Shown here: positions 32,645 to 44,339 of the stretch, one piece after another
Layout: each line of letters starts with the position of its first letter
How positions within the stretch are numbered: position 1 is the first letter of the stretch
Source of the DNA: Neoceratodus forsteri
Lineage: Eukaryota; Chordata; Ceratodontiformes; Ceratodontidae
Direction: 5' to 3'
DNA length: 64,000 nucleotides
Assembly (NCBI GenBank): GCA_016271365.2
Contig: CM028129.1
Coordinates: forward strand, 1,005,157,501-1,005,221,500
Position numbers and translations under genes: made by a program
The notes under the pieces: generated by a model
What the model was told of the DNA's origin: nothing
Database searches by the model: none
Seen by the model: the letters and a program-made list of their open reading frames with translations, nothing else

Positions 32645-33735
32645 GGTATAGAAACATAGACTTTGACAGCAGATAAGGACCACTTGGCCCACCCAGTCTG
32701 CCCATTTCCCTACCTATTGGATAAGCTGCAGATTCTAGTTAACAAACAGCCTACTTCCTTCAACCCCCCACTATAATTGCCTTATGTCTGTCCCATGCAT
32801 GTTTGAATTCCCCCACTGTTTTAGACCCCACAACCTCTCCAGGAAGGCGGTTCCATGCGTCCACCACTCTCTCCGTGAAAAAGAATTTCCTCACATTACC
32901 CCTGAGCCATCCCCCCTCTAACTTTAAATTGTGTCCCCTTGTTCTTACACATCTCTTTTTCTGAAAGATGCTACCCTCCTGGACTTTGTTGATTCCCTTG
33001 AGGTACTTAAAAGTTTCTATCATGTCCCCCCTGTCCCTCCTTTCATCAAGGGTATACATATTAAGCTCTTTCAGTCTCTCTTCATATGGTTTCTGATGTA
33101 GACCCTGCACCATTTTAGTTGCCCTCCTCTGGACTGCTTCCATCCTGTCTATGTCCTTGCATAGATGAGGTCTCCAAAACTGCATGCAGTACTCCAGATG
33201 GGGTCTCACCAACTGTCTGTATAGAGGGATAACCACTTCCCTTTTTCTACTTGTGATGCCCCTCCCTATGCATCCCAGTATCCCCCTGGCTCTCCTTACT
33301 GACTTCTCACATTGCTTACCCACCTTTAGGTCATCTGATATGACTACACCCAGAGCCCTTTCCATTATTGTTGTCGTTAGTACCTCCCCTGCTATTATGT
33401 ACTCTTCTCCTGGATTTTTAGTTCCCAGGTGCATTACTTTGCACTTCTTTGCATTGAATCTAAGTTGCTGTATGTCTGACCATTCCTCCAACCTTGCCAA
33501 GTCCCTTCTCATCCTTTCTACCCCCCCTTGTGTATCAACTCTGTTACAGATCTTTGTGTCATCTGCAAAGAGGCATACCTTTCCTTCCAGACCCTCCACA
33601 ATGTCACCTATAAAGACGTTAAAGAGGACTGGACCCAGTACTGAGCCCTGAGGTACTCCACTAGTAACCCCCCCTTTCTTCAGAATGTGTTCCAAAACCA
33701 AAAAATACAAATCCTTAGTGTGGTGTAGATAGGCA
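32645..33735 (-). mobile_element. CR1 3' part, minus strand
   Basis: A 5'-truncated CR1 starts at its 3' tail (AAACATAGACTTTGACAGCA and GACCACTTGGCCCACCCAGT on the plus strand) and runs to about 33735, where an L2 element begins. The coding part is described separately. Its 3' tail is shared with the fragment at 19452, so the two belong to the same or a close CR1 subfamily. Confidence 0.88.
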
Positions 33736-33746
33736 AGGAAAGGCAA
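32760..33746 (-). CDS. CR1 reverse transcriptase, intact C-terminal half (328 codons)
   Basis: The frame is uninterrupted. TSGVPQGSVLGPVLFNVFIG (residues about 28-47) is the palm motif, VCLFADDTKICN (residues about 57-68, Asp-Asp at 33558-33566) is the catalytic loop, and LRFNAKKCKVMHLG follows. ILGCIGRGITSRKREVVIPL and LEYCMQFWRPHL are the thumb. It ends with RVVDAWNRLPGEVVGSKTVG, the normal CR1 terminus. The first 20 or so residues are at the truncation and may not be native. RT blocks before VPQG are absent, so the product could not be active. It is the best kept CR1 coding piece in the window, which suggests a young insertion. Confidence 0.88.
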   Translation of the reverse strand: MPFLAYLHHTKDLYFLVLEHILKKGGVTSGVPQGSVLGPVLFNVFIGDIVEGLEGKVCLFADDTKICNRVDTQGGVERMRRDLARLEEWSDIQQLRFNAKKCKVMHLGTKNPGEEYIIAGEVLTTTIMERALGVVISDDLKVGKQCEKSVRRARGILGCIGRGITSRKREVVIPLYRQLVRPHLEYCMQFWRPHLCKDIDRMEAVQRRATKMVQGLHQKPYEERLKELNMYTLDERRDRGDMIETFKYLKGINKVQEGSIFQKKRCVRTRGHNLKLEGGWLRGNVRKFFFTERVVDAWNRLPGEVVGSKTVGEFKHAWDRHKAIIVGG

Positions 33747-35895
33747 GGTTTATTTCTAAGGCACCCAATCCCAGAGGCTCTGAGCGCCATACATAAAAAT
33801 ATAAAACATACAATAGACAGGGAATCAGATAGAATAAAGTCATAAATAAAACAACAAATGCAATATCAGAATCAGCAGTTTAATAGCAAGAATTCAGGGC
33901 TGGTCAGATTTCTCCATCTGGGAAAGTCAGGGAGAATAAATAGGTTTTCAGGCCACTCTTGAACCCCTCAACTGATGGGGCTTCCCTGATATGAGCAGGT
34001 AAAGAGTTCCACAGGACCAGTCTGGTGACACTGAAGGCCCGGTCACCGGAAGTTCTTAATCTGGTTGTGGGAACTTCAAGGAGGCCCCTGGTCATGGAGT
34101 AGAGGGGGTGGACTGAGGAGACATGCATCAGCAGATCAGCCAGGTAGCCAGGGCTAAGACCATGTAGAGTCTTTTACGTGCATAAACTCACCTTGAAGAT
34201 AACCCTGCACCTGACCGGCAGCCAGTGCAGAGCTCGCAGCACTGGGTTCACATGGCTGGATCTAGAGAGGCCAGTCAGCAATCTGGCAGCTGCGTTCTGC
34301 ACCAACTGCAGCTGGCGAACTGTACCTCCAGAGACCCCAAAGTAGAGAGCATTACAATAATCGAGTCTGGATGTCATAAAGGCATGCATCAGTGTGGGCA
34401 GGTCCTTGGGCAGAACTAGGGGTTTGATCCTGACAATGTTCCTTAAGTGGTAAAAACCACTTTTGGTGACAGCCGACACCTGAGCTTCAAGTGTCAGTCT
34501 GTCATCAAGGATCACTCCAAGATCTCGCACCATAGGGGAGGCCATCAACAGTGTGAGTCCCAGGAATAACCCAGTGGCCACATCATTGGCACTCTCATCA
34601 CGTCCTCGTCCCAATCACTAGTACCTCCATCTCGTCCGGGTTGAGTCGCAACCAGTTGGAGGACATCCAATCATTGATCTTGGCCAGGCAGATATTAAGA
34701 ACTTCCACAGCGTCTGAGGTTCCAGGTGCAAAGAACAGGTACAGTTGGGTATCATCTACACAACAGTGAAAACCCACACTGTGCCACCTAATGAGCTCAC
34801 CCAGAGGCAGCATATATACTGCAAATATACTGCAAATAACATCAGACCCTTGGGGTACTCCACATGGCAGGAGCCATGGGGAGGAGGAGAAATTCCCCAT
34901 CACTACCCACTGCATCCTGCCAGAGAGAAAGGACTCAAACCAGCAGATGGTGGTGCTGGCGAGTCCACAGTACTCTCTAAGGTGATCAAAAAGCACAATG
35001 TGATCTACAGTGTTGGCAGCTGAGGATAGATCAAGGAGCAGAAGAACTGACATGCCTCCTCTATCTCTTGCCCTGAGGAGGTCACTGTGCACCCTAACTA
35101 ATGCCATTTCAGTGCTATGCCTAGCTCTGAAACCTGATTACAATAGCTCATAGATGTCAAGGGACATGAGATGCTCCTCGAGCTGCTGCACCACAATCTT
35201 CTCAACAACTTTACCAAAAAAAGGAAGATTGGAGATAGGATGGTAATTTGCCAGGATGTCAGGGTCAAGTGATGGCTTCTTCAGAAGGGGCCTCACCAGA
35301 GCCTCTTTTAAGGCATCCAGAAAAAAACCTTCAGACAACAAATACTGGACAATCCTGGTGAACACCGGGCCAACGGAAGCAACTCATCTCATCAAGAAAT
35401 GGGTTGGAGCCAGGTCCAGTTCACAATACGTGTGCTTCAGCTTCGAGATTACCTCAATGACCTCGACCATCTCCATCAGTTTAAACTCCTCCCAACCAGG
35501 CAGAGTGCTCCTATTCTATCCACACCGATTACTGTGAGTCATAATGTGACTCACTGATGGGCTCCCCTGTCGGATAATGGACACTTTGTCTGAGAAGAAC
35601 TGAGCAAACTCATCACATTGAGTGATTGAAAAGGCTTTTTTTGGCTGGAGACAGACTGGATGAAGAAGCCTGTTGACAGTCCTAAAAAGCTGAGCAGTTC
35701 GGTTCTTCCCGGCAGCAATCTCCCTGGACAGGAACTCTGCCTTCTTACAATTGCTTGCTCCCTGATAGTCAGAATAATGAGTATGCAGGGCCAGCTTGTC
35801 CACATCTGACTGGGTCTTCTGCCAACAACGCCCCAACTTCCAACCCCTGATCTTCATCGCCTTGAGATCCCCATCAATCCACGGGGATCTCAAGT
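33736..35895 (-). pseudogene. L2 LINE, minus strand, RT nearly complete
   Basis: Blocks on the minus strand run in order: SPWIDGDLKAMKIRGWKLGR (about 35885), FSDKVSIIR, LVRPLLKKPSLDPD then NYHPISNLPFFGKVVEKI (about 35170-35290), LLLLDLSSAANTVDH (about 35000-35045), CGVPQGSD (about 34845-34870), CVDDTQLYLFF (about 34740-34770, catalytic Asp pair present), RLNPDEMEVLVIG, DLGVILDDRLTL and TSRLDYCNALYFGV with LQLVQNAAARLLTG and LHWLPVRCRVIFK. The last group is a hallmark of L2-type LINEs. A few frameshifts and stops (near 35516, 35140, 34600, 34170) inactivate it. The left end (GTTTATTTCTAAGGCACC) is the 3' end. The endonuclease is missing. Confidence 0.9.
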
Positions 35896-36123
35896 GAAAG
35901 GATCTGGGTCATACACAGACTGGTGCGAGGACATTAAGCAGCCCAGAGAATGGTTACAGGATTCAAGAATGCATGGGACAGACATAGAGTGATCTTAGAA
36001 GTAAAGAGGTGGGGAAGACCGGAGGCTGAGTAGGGTCTGTGGTGTGCTATAGGCAGGGAAAATAGGGTAGACTAGGTAGGCCAGGAGGCCCTTATCTGCC
36101 AGCAACTTCTGTGTTTCTATGTC
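35896..36123 (+). mobile_element. CR1 3' end fragment, plus strand
   Basis: FKNAWDRHRVILEVKRWGR is the CR1 ORF2 terminus, followed by the 3' tail GGCCCTTATCTGCCAGCAAC and TTCTGTGTTTCTATG. It resembles the tail of the copy at 40027-40688. It is only about 230 bp long, so heavily 5'-truncated. Confidence 0.8.
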
Positions 36124-36984
36124 TCCATGCTTCAATGGCCTCATTACCTTGCACATCTGCCAGTCATTTTGTACAGCAGACAATGCAGGAGTTTTGAAAG
36201 GTGTGTGCTTTTGTTTACATTTTTCAAATGCGATGAAAACTGCTTGTATGCTTGTTACATAAATGCAGTTTTAGCATCAATGTAAACAGTAGCCTTTATG
36301 TCTCTATGAAGCAGGATTTTTAAAATGTTTCTTATTGAAATACCTTCTCTACTTGTCTGTTAAGTAGGTCAGTTAGTTTGCAAAAATGTGTCAGTCAGCA
36401 TCTGTTAGAGAAAGAAAAATGTTTTAAGTATTGAAGCTGCGATCAATGTCCATGTACTGTACTGCTCGCTCTCACTGTCGAAAAAAGCTATCATGGGATG
36501 CTGAGATTAGCTTAGTGACCTGGAGCATCCTCATGGATACAGGATCAACAGTTTCAGTCCAGTGACAGCAGCACTGCTTGAAGTATACTACCAAAAAGCA
36601 CACAAAAAGATATTGCCACCTGTAAAATAGGTTTCCAACTCAAAATAACCCATTGCAGTTCCAGGCTGCCCTTGTGCCAGTGCTGAGCATGATAATACCA
36701 GTACAAACCAATTTTGTCATGGGGTTAAAAACTGGTATTCCTTTACCTGGAATGGGCCTATTGAGAGCCCGAGGTCTCCACACTACTAAGGGTCAAAACA
36801 CTTCTTGTTGCAGTATCTGCACATCTGCCACAGTGCCACTTCACTTCCTGTTGGTGGGGGTTAAACTTTACCTGCCCAGTATGTCTGCTAAAGATATAGT
36901 GCAAGCTGTTAGAGTATTTCTGTGAGCTGATGAGAAACAAATTGGTGTGTCACTGTCAGAAATACAAACCATTACTTAAACTGA
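36124..36984. other. unassigned sequence
   Basis: I see no recognised element. The open frame 36653-36925 has no domain signature. Confidence 0.35.
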
Positions 36985-37260
36985 ACATGTGGCCAAGCTG
37001 GTAGCATATCCACCTCTGTACCAAAAGACTGAGGACTGTGATTCCACACCAGAACTTGATTCCTGCTCCAACATTGCTGCCACTGCAGTGCAATGCTAGG
37101 GGCTGCTGTGTTGTCAGAGTGTGCCGTACTTTTGATGAGATGTTAAACTTAAGATCCTTCTGCTCGTCTCTGATGCATTCCTGGTGGGAGTCCAGGTGAA
37201 AGTCAAGAACAAATTATGCATTTTGCAAGGGTATGGGATCTTTCTCTGTGTCATGGCTAG
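36985..37260 (+). mobile_element. tRNA-derived SINE, copy 1
   Basis: The head GTGGCCAAGCTGGTAGCATA (A box) with CCACCTCTG, and TGTGATTCCACACC about 35 bp later (B box-like), resembles a tRNA promoter. About 100 bp downstream lies TTTGATGAGATGTTAAACTT, the same conserved block as TCGGATGAGACGTTAAACCG in the copies at 49720-50030 and 57539-57637. The body is diverged. The architecture (tRNA head plus conserved body) matches known vertebrate SINE superfamilies; I do not assign a family name. It is not a functional tRNA gene, since no cloverleaf completes. Confidence 0.6.
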
Positions 37261-37264
37261 GTGC

Positions 37265-37505
37265 ATGTAGTTTTTAAACTTGGCTATGTGTAGCACTACA
37301 TAAAAGTGACCCAACTTCACATAGCATGAAGTGCTATTACACGTAGTTCTTTACCTAGCAAAGTGGGTACTTTGCCAGGTGAAGAATAGGTGTAGCAGCA
37401 CTATTCTGGGGAAGGTACCACTTTGGGTATTGCCTGCCAGTCAAAACTATGCATAGTGGCAACTTCACTTGTGAAGTGCCACTATGCATAGTTCTTTTTT
37501 TGTTA
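37265..37505. repeat. dispersed repeat family R, copy 2
   Basis: This matches 8657-8885 in order of blocks (TTTTTAAACTTGGCTATG, GTAGCACTACAT, CACTTTGCCAGGTGAAG, GTCAAAACTATGCATAGTGG). Its right part forms a dyad: CATAGTGGCAACTTCACTT and GTGAAGTGCCACTATGCATAG. The SINE copy 1 ends directly at its left border. Confidence 0.65.
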
Positions 37506-37964
37506 AAAATGTTTTTATTTAAAAACAAAATACAGCAACCCACTTGCAACATCTTACCAGCCCCTTCCACACACCCAGCTGAAAATCAGGATCTTACCCC
37601 ACCCCTGACCCTTGAAGCAAGTACTTTCCTCCTCGTCTTCCAGTGTCCCAGTGACATTCCTTTAAAGGAGTGTACTGTTATAGTATGACAGTAATCCATA
37701 TTTATTAACATAAAATATTTCCCCCACTCCTGTGTCCTGACATTTCCCACCCTCACCCACCATGGTTACATCCAAATAGTAGAACCCACCTTACACACTC
37801 ACTGGTGCCTAGCACCCTCCCCCATTCACCTACAAGAATGTTAAAAATTAGGTTTGCTGCTCAGCAATATCAAGCCTGTAAGGAAAAAAAAACTGTCCCC
37901 CACAGTGGCCAGCACCAGGCAGCCTCTCAGAGATTCATTCATACTTAATGAGTTGGTGACATGA

Positions 37965-38010
37965 CATAGTAGTAGTAGTAGTAGTAGTAATAGTAGTAGT
38001 AGTAGTATCA
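37965..38010. repeat. (AGT)n microsatellite
   Basis: About fourteen AGT trinucleotides occur with one AAT interruption. The minus-strand open frame 37841-38086 reads it as a leucine run and is not a gene. Confidence 0.92.
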
Positions 38011-38269
38011 GCAGATCGGCCAGTGTGGTCAGCCACTCATCTGTTTCTACTATCATCTCTTTGTTGCAATTTGTAAAACCTTGCACAATACATCCCAGTT
38101 TAATTTTAACTTTCCCATATGCTGTACTACACTGAGAAGAGCTTTAAAATCTCTGTTTATTGTAAATCTCAGGTCCCTTTTCCTCTTTTCAGTGATCTGC
38201 TTTGACTCCATTGATGCAGCATTCTGTTTGTGAATTTTTTTTACAAATGTGTATCACATAGGAAGCTAT

Positions 38270-39450
38270 AAAGTTGTATACAGAAAAAGACACATAGTCC
38301 ATCTTGTCTGACCATTCTCCTACCTGAACCATACCAGCCTACCCTTGGTCATGCCACGGTTGAATGCCCACTGATAGTTTATCCCCCTTCCCTGCACTCC
38401 ACCCCCCTACATCATCTTCATTTTCATCAACTCCTTGTAACTGTCCCATACTCTCTTAAAGTTGGCCACCATCTTGGTGTTTACCATCTCCCTTAGTAAA
38501 CTGTTCCTTCTATTCAACAGCATTTTTGTGAAGAAGTACTTTTGTATGTCCTTCATCTACCCTCCCCACCAGTCTGTACTCATGTTCCCTCATTGCTGAT
38601 CCCACACTATGCTTAAAATGGTCATGATTTTCTAGTCTGCCTATCCCTTTCAGATACTTAAAGTCTTCTAATATGTCCCCCTCTCCCTTCTGGTCTCCAG
38701 TAAGTACATGTTCCAACTAGCTAGACATTCCTCATATGATTTTCCTTACTGACCCTGTATAACCTTTGTAGCCTGCATCTGGACAGATTCTATGCAGCCT
38801 TTATCCTTCTTCAGGTGTGGGCTCTACAACTGGACACAGTACTCCAGGTGTGGCCTCACCAGTGATCCATAGATGGGCAACAGCACCTCCTACTGGAGAA
38901 CTATTTCCCTATACATCCTAGCATTCTGTTTGCCTTCCCAAGTGCTCTGATATACTCGGTCATTGACTTGAGGCTATCACTAATAATGATCTCCAAATTC
39001 CTTTCCTAAGTGGTCAGACTGATTTTTTCACCCTCTAGAAAATAACCCATCTTCAGGTTACCTTTAATGATGAGTATAACTTTGCACTTTGCATTAAACT
39101 TCACTTGCCATACCTTGGACCACCTCTCTAGTTTTTTCTAGGTTCCTCTTCATATTCTTGACCCCCTGCTTGGAATCTACCAAACTACAAAGTTTAGTGT
39201 CACTGGCAAAGAGACAAATCTATCTCTCAGATGAACACATTGAACAGTATTAGTCCCAGCACCGATCCTCATGGTACCACACTTGTGACCTCCCTGACCT
39301 CTGAATGTTCATCATGTACAGTCACCATCTGGGTCTTTCCACCTAGCCAATTTGCTACCCACCTTGTTAGCTTTACCCCAACCCCTAGTCCCCCAGTTTC
39401 ATAATAAGCCAGCTATGTGCTGCTGAGTTGAAGTCTAATTGAAATTTAGA
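38270..39450 (-). pseudogene. CR1 fragment, minus strand, strongly decayed
   Basis: The 3' tail is GACACATAGTCCATCTTGTCTG on the plus strand, a diverged form of the CR1 tail. ILEDFKYLKGIGRLENHDHF (38510-38716) and the preceding MQATKVIQG-like stretch are the ORF2 C-terminus. NRMLGCIGK and LKSMTEYIRALGKA follow around 38900-38990, and FNAKCKVILII near 39090. No intact block longer than 70 codons remains. It appears older than the CR1 at 32645. Confidence 0.65.
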
Positions 39451-40026
39451 TGCATTGACTGCTTGGCCTTTGTCCACTGCTCATACTAGATTTCATACTA
39501 CATATTCTGTCACAGCAGAAGACAAAAAGTCCACACATAGCTGTTACCCCTCTTAACTGTGGCAATAATCATCAGTTTCTGTCCATTCATAAAACTATCT
39601 AGCTCAGACCTGAAAATAGTAATGTTGTCACAAGCAACCATGTGTTCCAGCAGTGCACTTTATATCCCTATAACTGTCTGTGTGAAGAATTTTTTCCTCC
39701 TAGTTGTTTAAAAGTGATTGAAACAGAGATTCCTGCTGTGCCACCTAATGCCAATCATATTATGTTATGTTATGTTTAAAGGTAAGGCCACATCTGTCAG
39801 TAAGATCTTTATTATTATCTTCTGAAACAAGCTATTTCAGTTCAGTATGTCTTGAAATAAGTAACTAAAATAAATAAGAATGGTTAAAATTAATAGGAGA
39901 TGAGCTCCTATTCTTCTCCTATGTAAACTAAATAATCCAAGTTCCTCAAGTCTATCACTGCATTCCATATTTTCCATATATTTCATTATTTTTGTTGCCA
40001 TTTTGAATTTGCTGTTATTTAATCTT

Positions 40027-40688
40027 ACCTGTAGGATGCTCGAGTGCATAGGGAGGGGCATCACCAGCAGAAAGAGGGAAGTAGTATTACCCCTTTATAG
40101 ATCACTGGTAAGTCCCCACCTCAAGTACTGTGTCCATTTCTAGAGGCCTCACCTCCGTAAGGACATAGATAGCATTGAGGCAATACAAAGGAGTGCTACC
40201 AAAATGGTGCAGGGCCTGCATCAAAAGCCATTCTAGGAAATAATCAAGGAGCTAAATTTGTACTCTCTAGAAGAAAGAAGGGAAGGGAAGGGAGGATAAG
40301 ATAGAAATGTTCAAATACCTCACAGGTGTTAATAAGGAACAGGATGGTAACATTTTCTGTTGAAAAAGATGCTCCATGAGAAGGGAATCACACCATGAAA
40401 CTGAAGGTGGGAGGCTCAGAGGAAATATGAGGGAATACTTCTTCAAAGAGAGGGTGGTGGACACCTGGCATGGCCTCCCAGCAGAGGTGGTGGGTGCTAA
40501 AAGAGTAACGGGATTCAAGCATGCATGGGGCAGGCACAAGGGGACCTTAGAAACAAGGCAAGGAGGGGGAGAAGACTGGAGATTGAGTAGGGTCTGCGGT
40601 AGCACAGTAGGAAGGGACTATAGGGCAGACTAGGTGAGCAAAGAGGCCCTTACCTGCCAACAACTTCTATATTTTTGTGTTTCTGTTT
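40027..40688 (+). mobile_element. CR1 3' fragment, plus strand, inside older CR1
   Basis: It begins at MLECIGRGITSRKREVVLPL, goes through LKYCVHF and KDIDSIEAIQRSATKMVQGL, and ends with RVVDTWHGLPAEVVGAKRVTG and the tail CAACTTCTATATTTTTGTGTTTCTG. Single frame breaks lie near 40140 and 40235. It splits the host CR1 between its C-terminal and RT parts. Confidence 0.85.
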
Positions 40689-40976
40689 CAGTTAGTACTC
40701 CCCAGAACTGATACAGTAATCAGTATGAGGCCTTACATATGTCATATAAAGCATTAGTATTACTTCACTTGATTTATTTATAAAGTGCCCCCTCATTAAA
40801 TTAAGTAAATAATTGACTTTATGGAACACAAAATTACATTATTTATTTCTCAGGTCATTGTGAATTGGTATAGCAAAGTCTTTTTCATCGGAAGTTTAAT
40901 TGAAGAATTCCCCATTTGCTATGTGTTTAAAATTCTGATTTTTAGCACCAAAAGTGTACCCTAAGACTATACATTG

Positions 40977-41946
40977 TCATAAATGACATACTTCATTCAT
41001 TTGGCCAACTGCCAGAATGGCCAAATCATTCTGTAATTTGACTTGTTCTTCATGAACATCTACACAGCCCCCAATGTTTCTGTCATCTGCACATTCTACA
41101 CATTTGATGTTTATTTCCAGACCAATGTCAGCTATATAAATAGTAAACAGCAAAGGGCACAGGATGGACCCCTGAGATACACCCCTAGTGATCAAACACT
41201 CCCCAGACTTATAATCATTTACTTTAACATTTTGGGTATAGTTATTTAGCCATTCCTGAACCTATCTAACTAATGTCCCATTTATACCCAAGTTAATCAA
41301 TTTCATAATCAGTTTGTCATGGAGCACCGTATCAAAGGAACTGCTGAAATCAAAGAATATCACATTTACTGATTTCCCATTGCCCAAAGCCTGACTTACT
41401 GGCTCATAAAAAACAGGGTAAATTAGTAACACATGAATGACCCCTAATAAATCCATGCTTCATTTCATCTGCTTGTGCCAGTTTCACTGTCTGGGCATTC
41501 AAATATTCATTTTCCTTATCCACCATTATTTTGCAGACAACTGAAGTGAGGCTGATAAGTCAATAATTATCTAGCTTGCATTGGAATCCTTTTTAAAAAG
41601 TGGTACAATGTCAGCCTTTTTCCAATCATCAGGAACCTCCCATAGACAGAGACGTCATGGAAATAAACAAAGGTATTGCAGAAAATGAACATGCAGTTTC
41701 TTTTAATAGCCTGGTAGTCAGACCATCAGGCCCCACATATTTTGCCATATTGAGCTTATCAATATAAGTTTTAGTGATTCCAGATTTTAAGGAATTTGTG
41801 TCAGTGGGGGCAGCTTCATAGACACCCAAAACTCTATGTCTAAAAACTGAAGAGAATTGGGCATTCAATATGTTTGTAATATCTGCATCTTTGGAAACTG
41901 CTACCCCATCCTTAATTAGGACAATTTTAGCCTGGCAGCCTTTCAT
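40977..41946 (-). pseudogene. old CR1 ORF2 RT core
   Basis: From right to left: AKIVLIKDGVAVSKDADI and YVGPDGLTTRLLKETA (41629-41946), VSQALGNGKSVNVIFFDFSSSFDTVLHD (41262-41456), then ITRGVSQGSILCPLLFTIYI and CVECADDRNIGGCVDV (40977-41195). The Asp pair of the catalytic loop is kept, but the upstream aromatic is replaced and there are several stops. It belongs to the CR1 described at 39505-44935. Confidence 0.75.
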
Positions 41947-42857
41947 AAAATTGGTATAGTTAAAAATGCCTTTGTGTTCTTCATTTTGTGTGCTAATTTG
42001 GCCTCAAAATTAAGTTTTGCTTTTTTTTTTTTGTTATTTTATTTTCACATTTTCTGACTGTCTTCTAGTACCTTATGATTGTCTCAGGTGATTATTTCTT
42101 TTTCATGACTCTATATACTCATCTTTTAAGTGAAAATAACTTTGCAGTCTGTCCATTGAACCAAGGATGCATTTTGCATCTTTTATTACATAGTAGTTGC
42201 CGGGGTACATATTTGAGTTGTAGTGTTAGTAATTTGCTTTTAAACACCATCCAACGGGTATCCATATTCAAAGCCACCATTTCTGAGACCCAGTCACGCT
42301 ATTGAGTTCATTTGTATTCCCTCAGAGACAAAGTCAGCTTTATTACTGTTGTACTTATGTAGATGCAATCCCCTGATCCTTACAAAACATAGACTACACC
42401 TGAATTCAATTACACAATGACTGGTTGAAGCCAAAGGCTCCACAGCAGAATATCTGCTCTGGTCATTGAAGTTAGTTAGGACCAGGTCAAGGATTTTACA
42501 ACCCCATTAGGTTTTAATACATGCTGTTCCATAAAACACAACCTTATAACAAGTAGAAGGTGGGGGGCTCTAGAAAACAGAGGAGTGCACTTTAAATACC
42601 TCAGAGTTTGCTAAACAAATGTAGAAAAAACTTACACAGGACCTGCTCAATGGTAATGGAGGTCAGCACTAATTAGGCATAGAATAAAGTGATATTTTGA
42701 ACCAACTTTATTAGGTACATGGAAACAAGTAAAAATACTGATAAAACAGATATGTCTCACCCATACGGGAAAAAAGTCAGCCGCGCTAGTCCGTGGGCTC
42801 CCATTACTGTTTGCTGCTCAGAAAAGAGTAGATGTGTTGTGCACTCACTTTTTGTTA

Positions 42858-43510
42858 AAAGGCAGCAGGTAAAGCAAATAGGATGCTGGGATGCATAGGC
42901 AGGGGCATCGTCAGCAGGAAAAGGGAGGTCATAATTCCACTATACAAGATACTAGTGAGGCCCTACCTGGAGTACAGTGTACAGTTCTGGAGACCTTACC
43001 TACGTAAGGACATAGACAGGGTAGAGAAGGTTCAGAGGAGGGCAACAAAGATGGTGCATGGATTGCATCACAAGTCCTATGAGGACAGGTTGAAGGAACT
43101 GAACATGTACTCCTGGAGGAGAAGAGAGAGAGGGATATGATAGAGACATACAAGTATCTTACAGGGAGAAACAGGGTGCAGGAATACACTATTTTAAGTG
43201 AAAAAGATGTTCCAGGACTAGAGGGCATGGGATGAAGTTGGAGGGAGGACGATTCAGAGGAAGCGTGAGGAAGAATTTCTTCACAGAGCGGGTGGTGGAC
43301 AAGTGGAACACCCTGCCAGAGGAAGTGGTGGGGGCTGAAACAATCACAGGATTTAAGAATGCATGGGATAGATATAAAGGAATTGTGGAGGTCAGGAGTA
43401 AGGGGTAACAGACTTCTAGGAAAACATAAACTGAACTTACAAGCTCAAATAGGCAAACTGGGTGGGCCATAGGCCCTTTTCTGCCGACACTGTCTATGTA
43501 TCTATGTAGG
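42858..43510 (+). mobile_element. CR1 3' fragment, plus strand
   Basis: KANRMLGCIGRGIVSRKREVII opens the fragment; LVRPYLEYSVQFWRPYLRKDI and VQRRATKMVHGLHHKSYEDRL follow. After one frame break it reads RVVDKWNTLPEEVVGAETITG and FKNAWDRYKGIVEV. The tail is GGCCCTTTTCTGCCGACACT and CTATGTATCTATG. It resembles the CR1 at 32645 more than the older copies, so it may be relatively young. Confidence 0.85.
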
Positions 43511-43654
43511 AGCGAGGCTGAACTTCAGCCAAATACCAAACTGCTAACAAATAAAGCGCTACCGTGCTAAACTAAAAACAAAAAACCAGCAGGCATAATG
43601 TTCGTCCTCGGGCCAACATACGGGGAGTGCGCTTACGTATTGACCACACGTGAG

Positions 43655-43850
43655 ATGTAGAGTAGATCAAGGATTTGAAACAAAACAAGACTGGATATAA
43701 TTACACTATTAGCATGCATTTCAGTTCATCTAAGAAAGGAAGCCGATAAAACAACCAGCAAAAGTAATCAATTTTAGTTAGGTAAGCAATCATACAATGT
43801 GTTTTTTCAAATATAAATAATATGGTGCAAAAGGGATTGACAGTGTCCCT
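43655..43850. mobile_element. piggyBac-like TTAA MITE, family 2, partial
   Basis: The right end GGATTGACAGTGTCCCT is followed by TTAA (43851-43854). The complement matches the left arm of the full element at 56343-56881 over about 190 bp: AGGGACACTGTCAA, CATTATTT, TATGATTGCTTACC, AAATGCATGxxAAT and CAATCCTxG-like blocks. The left end is not found. It may be cut by the CR1 at 42858-43510 or lost. Confidence 0.7.
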
Positions 43851-44339
43851 TTAATTAACAAAGTGGACTGTTTCTCCCAAGAAGGCCTTAAATATGCCAT
43901 CACCAGAGAGGTAGGAAATAAATACCCACAGTTAGGGGCTTGAGTTGAAGGTTGCATACGCTGACTCATAATGATTCTGTTCCACCTAGTGTTGAGGCAT
44001 CAATTTCTATACAAAATAGATAGTCCCTGCATAAATTGCCATGCTTCCACCTCTATGTTTCAGACTGTCATTTTTTAATATGTATTGACCAGAATATCAT
44101 TGTTCCATGTTTCATTAGTATCCTACTGTGTTTCAGTCTGGCTATCAGATCAGGCATTTTAGATGGAATTAACACCCTAAGATCATCAATATTCTTATTG
44201 TTGGGGCTTCTTGCATTCATGGAGAAGTATTTGTATTTCCCTACTTCTATTCAAGGAGCATACTTTCCCCATAATTCCTGATGACATTCCTTGTTTATTC
44301 CCTCCTATATTATTATGGATCCCAATACTCCCTCTGCCT

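Noticed and set aside
33184..33651. 155-codon plus-strand frame
   Set aside because: Exact antisense of the CR1 RT at 32760-33746.
36985..37060. Possible tRNA gene
   Set aside because: A and B box-like sequences are present but no acceptor or anticodon stem pairs. It continues into a SINE body.
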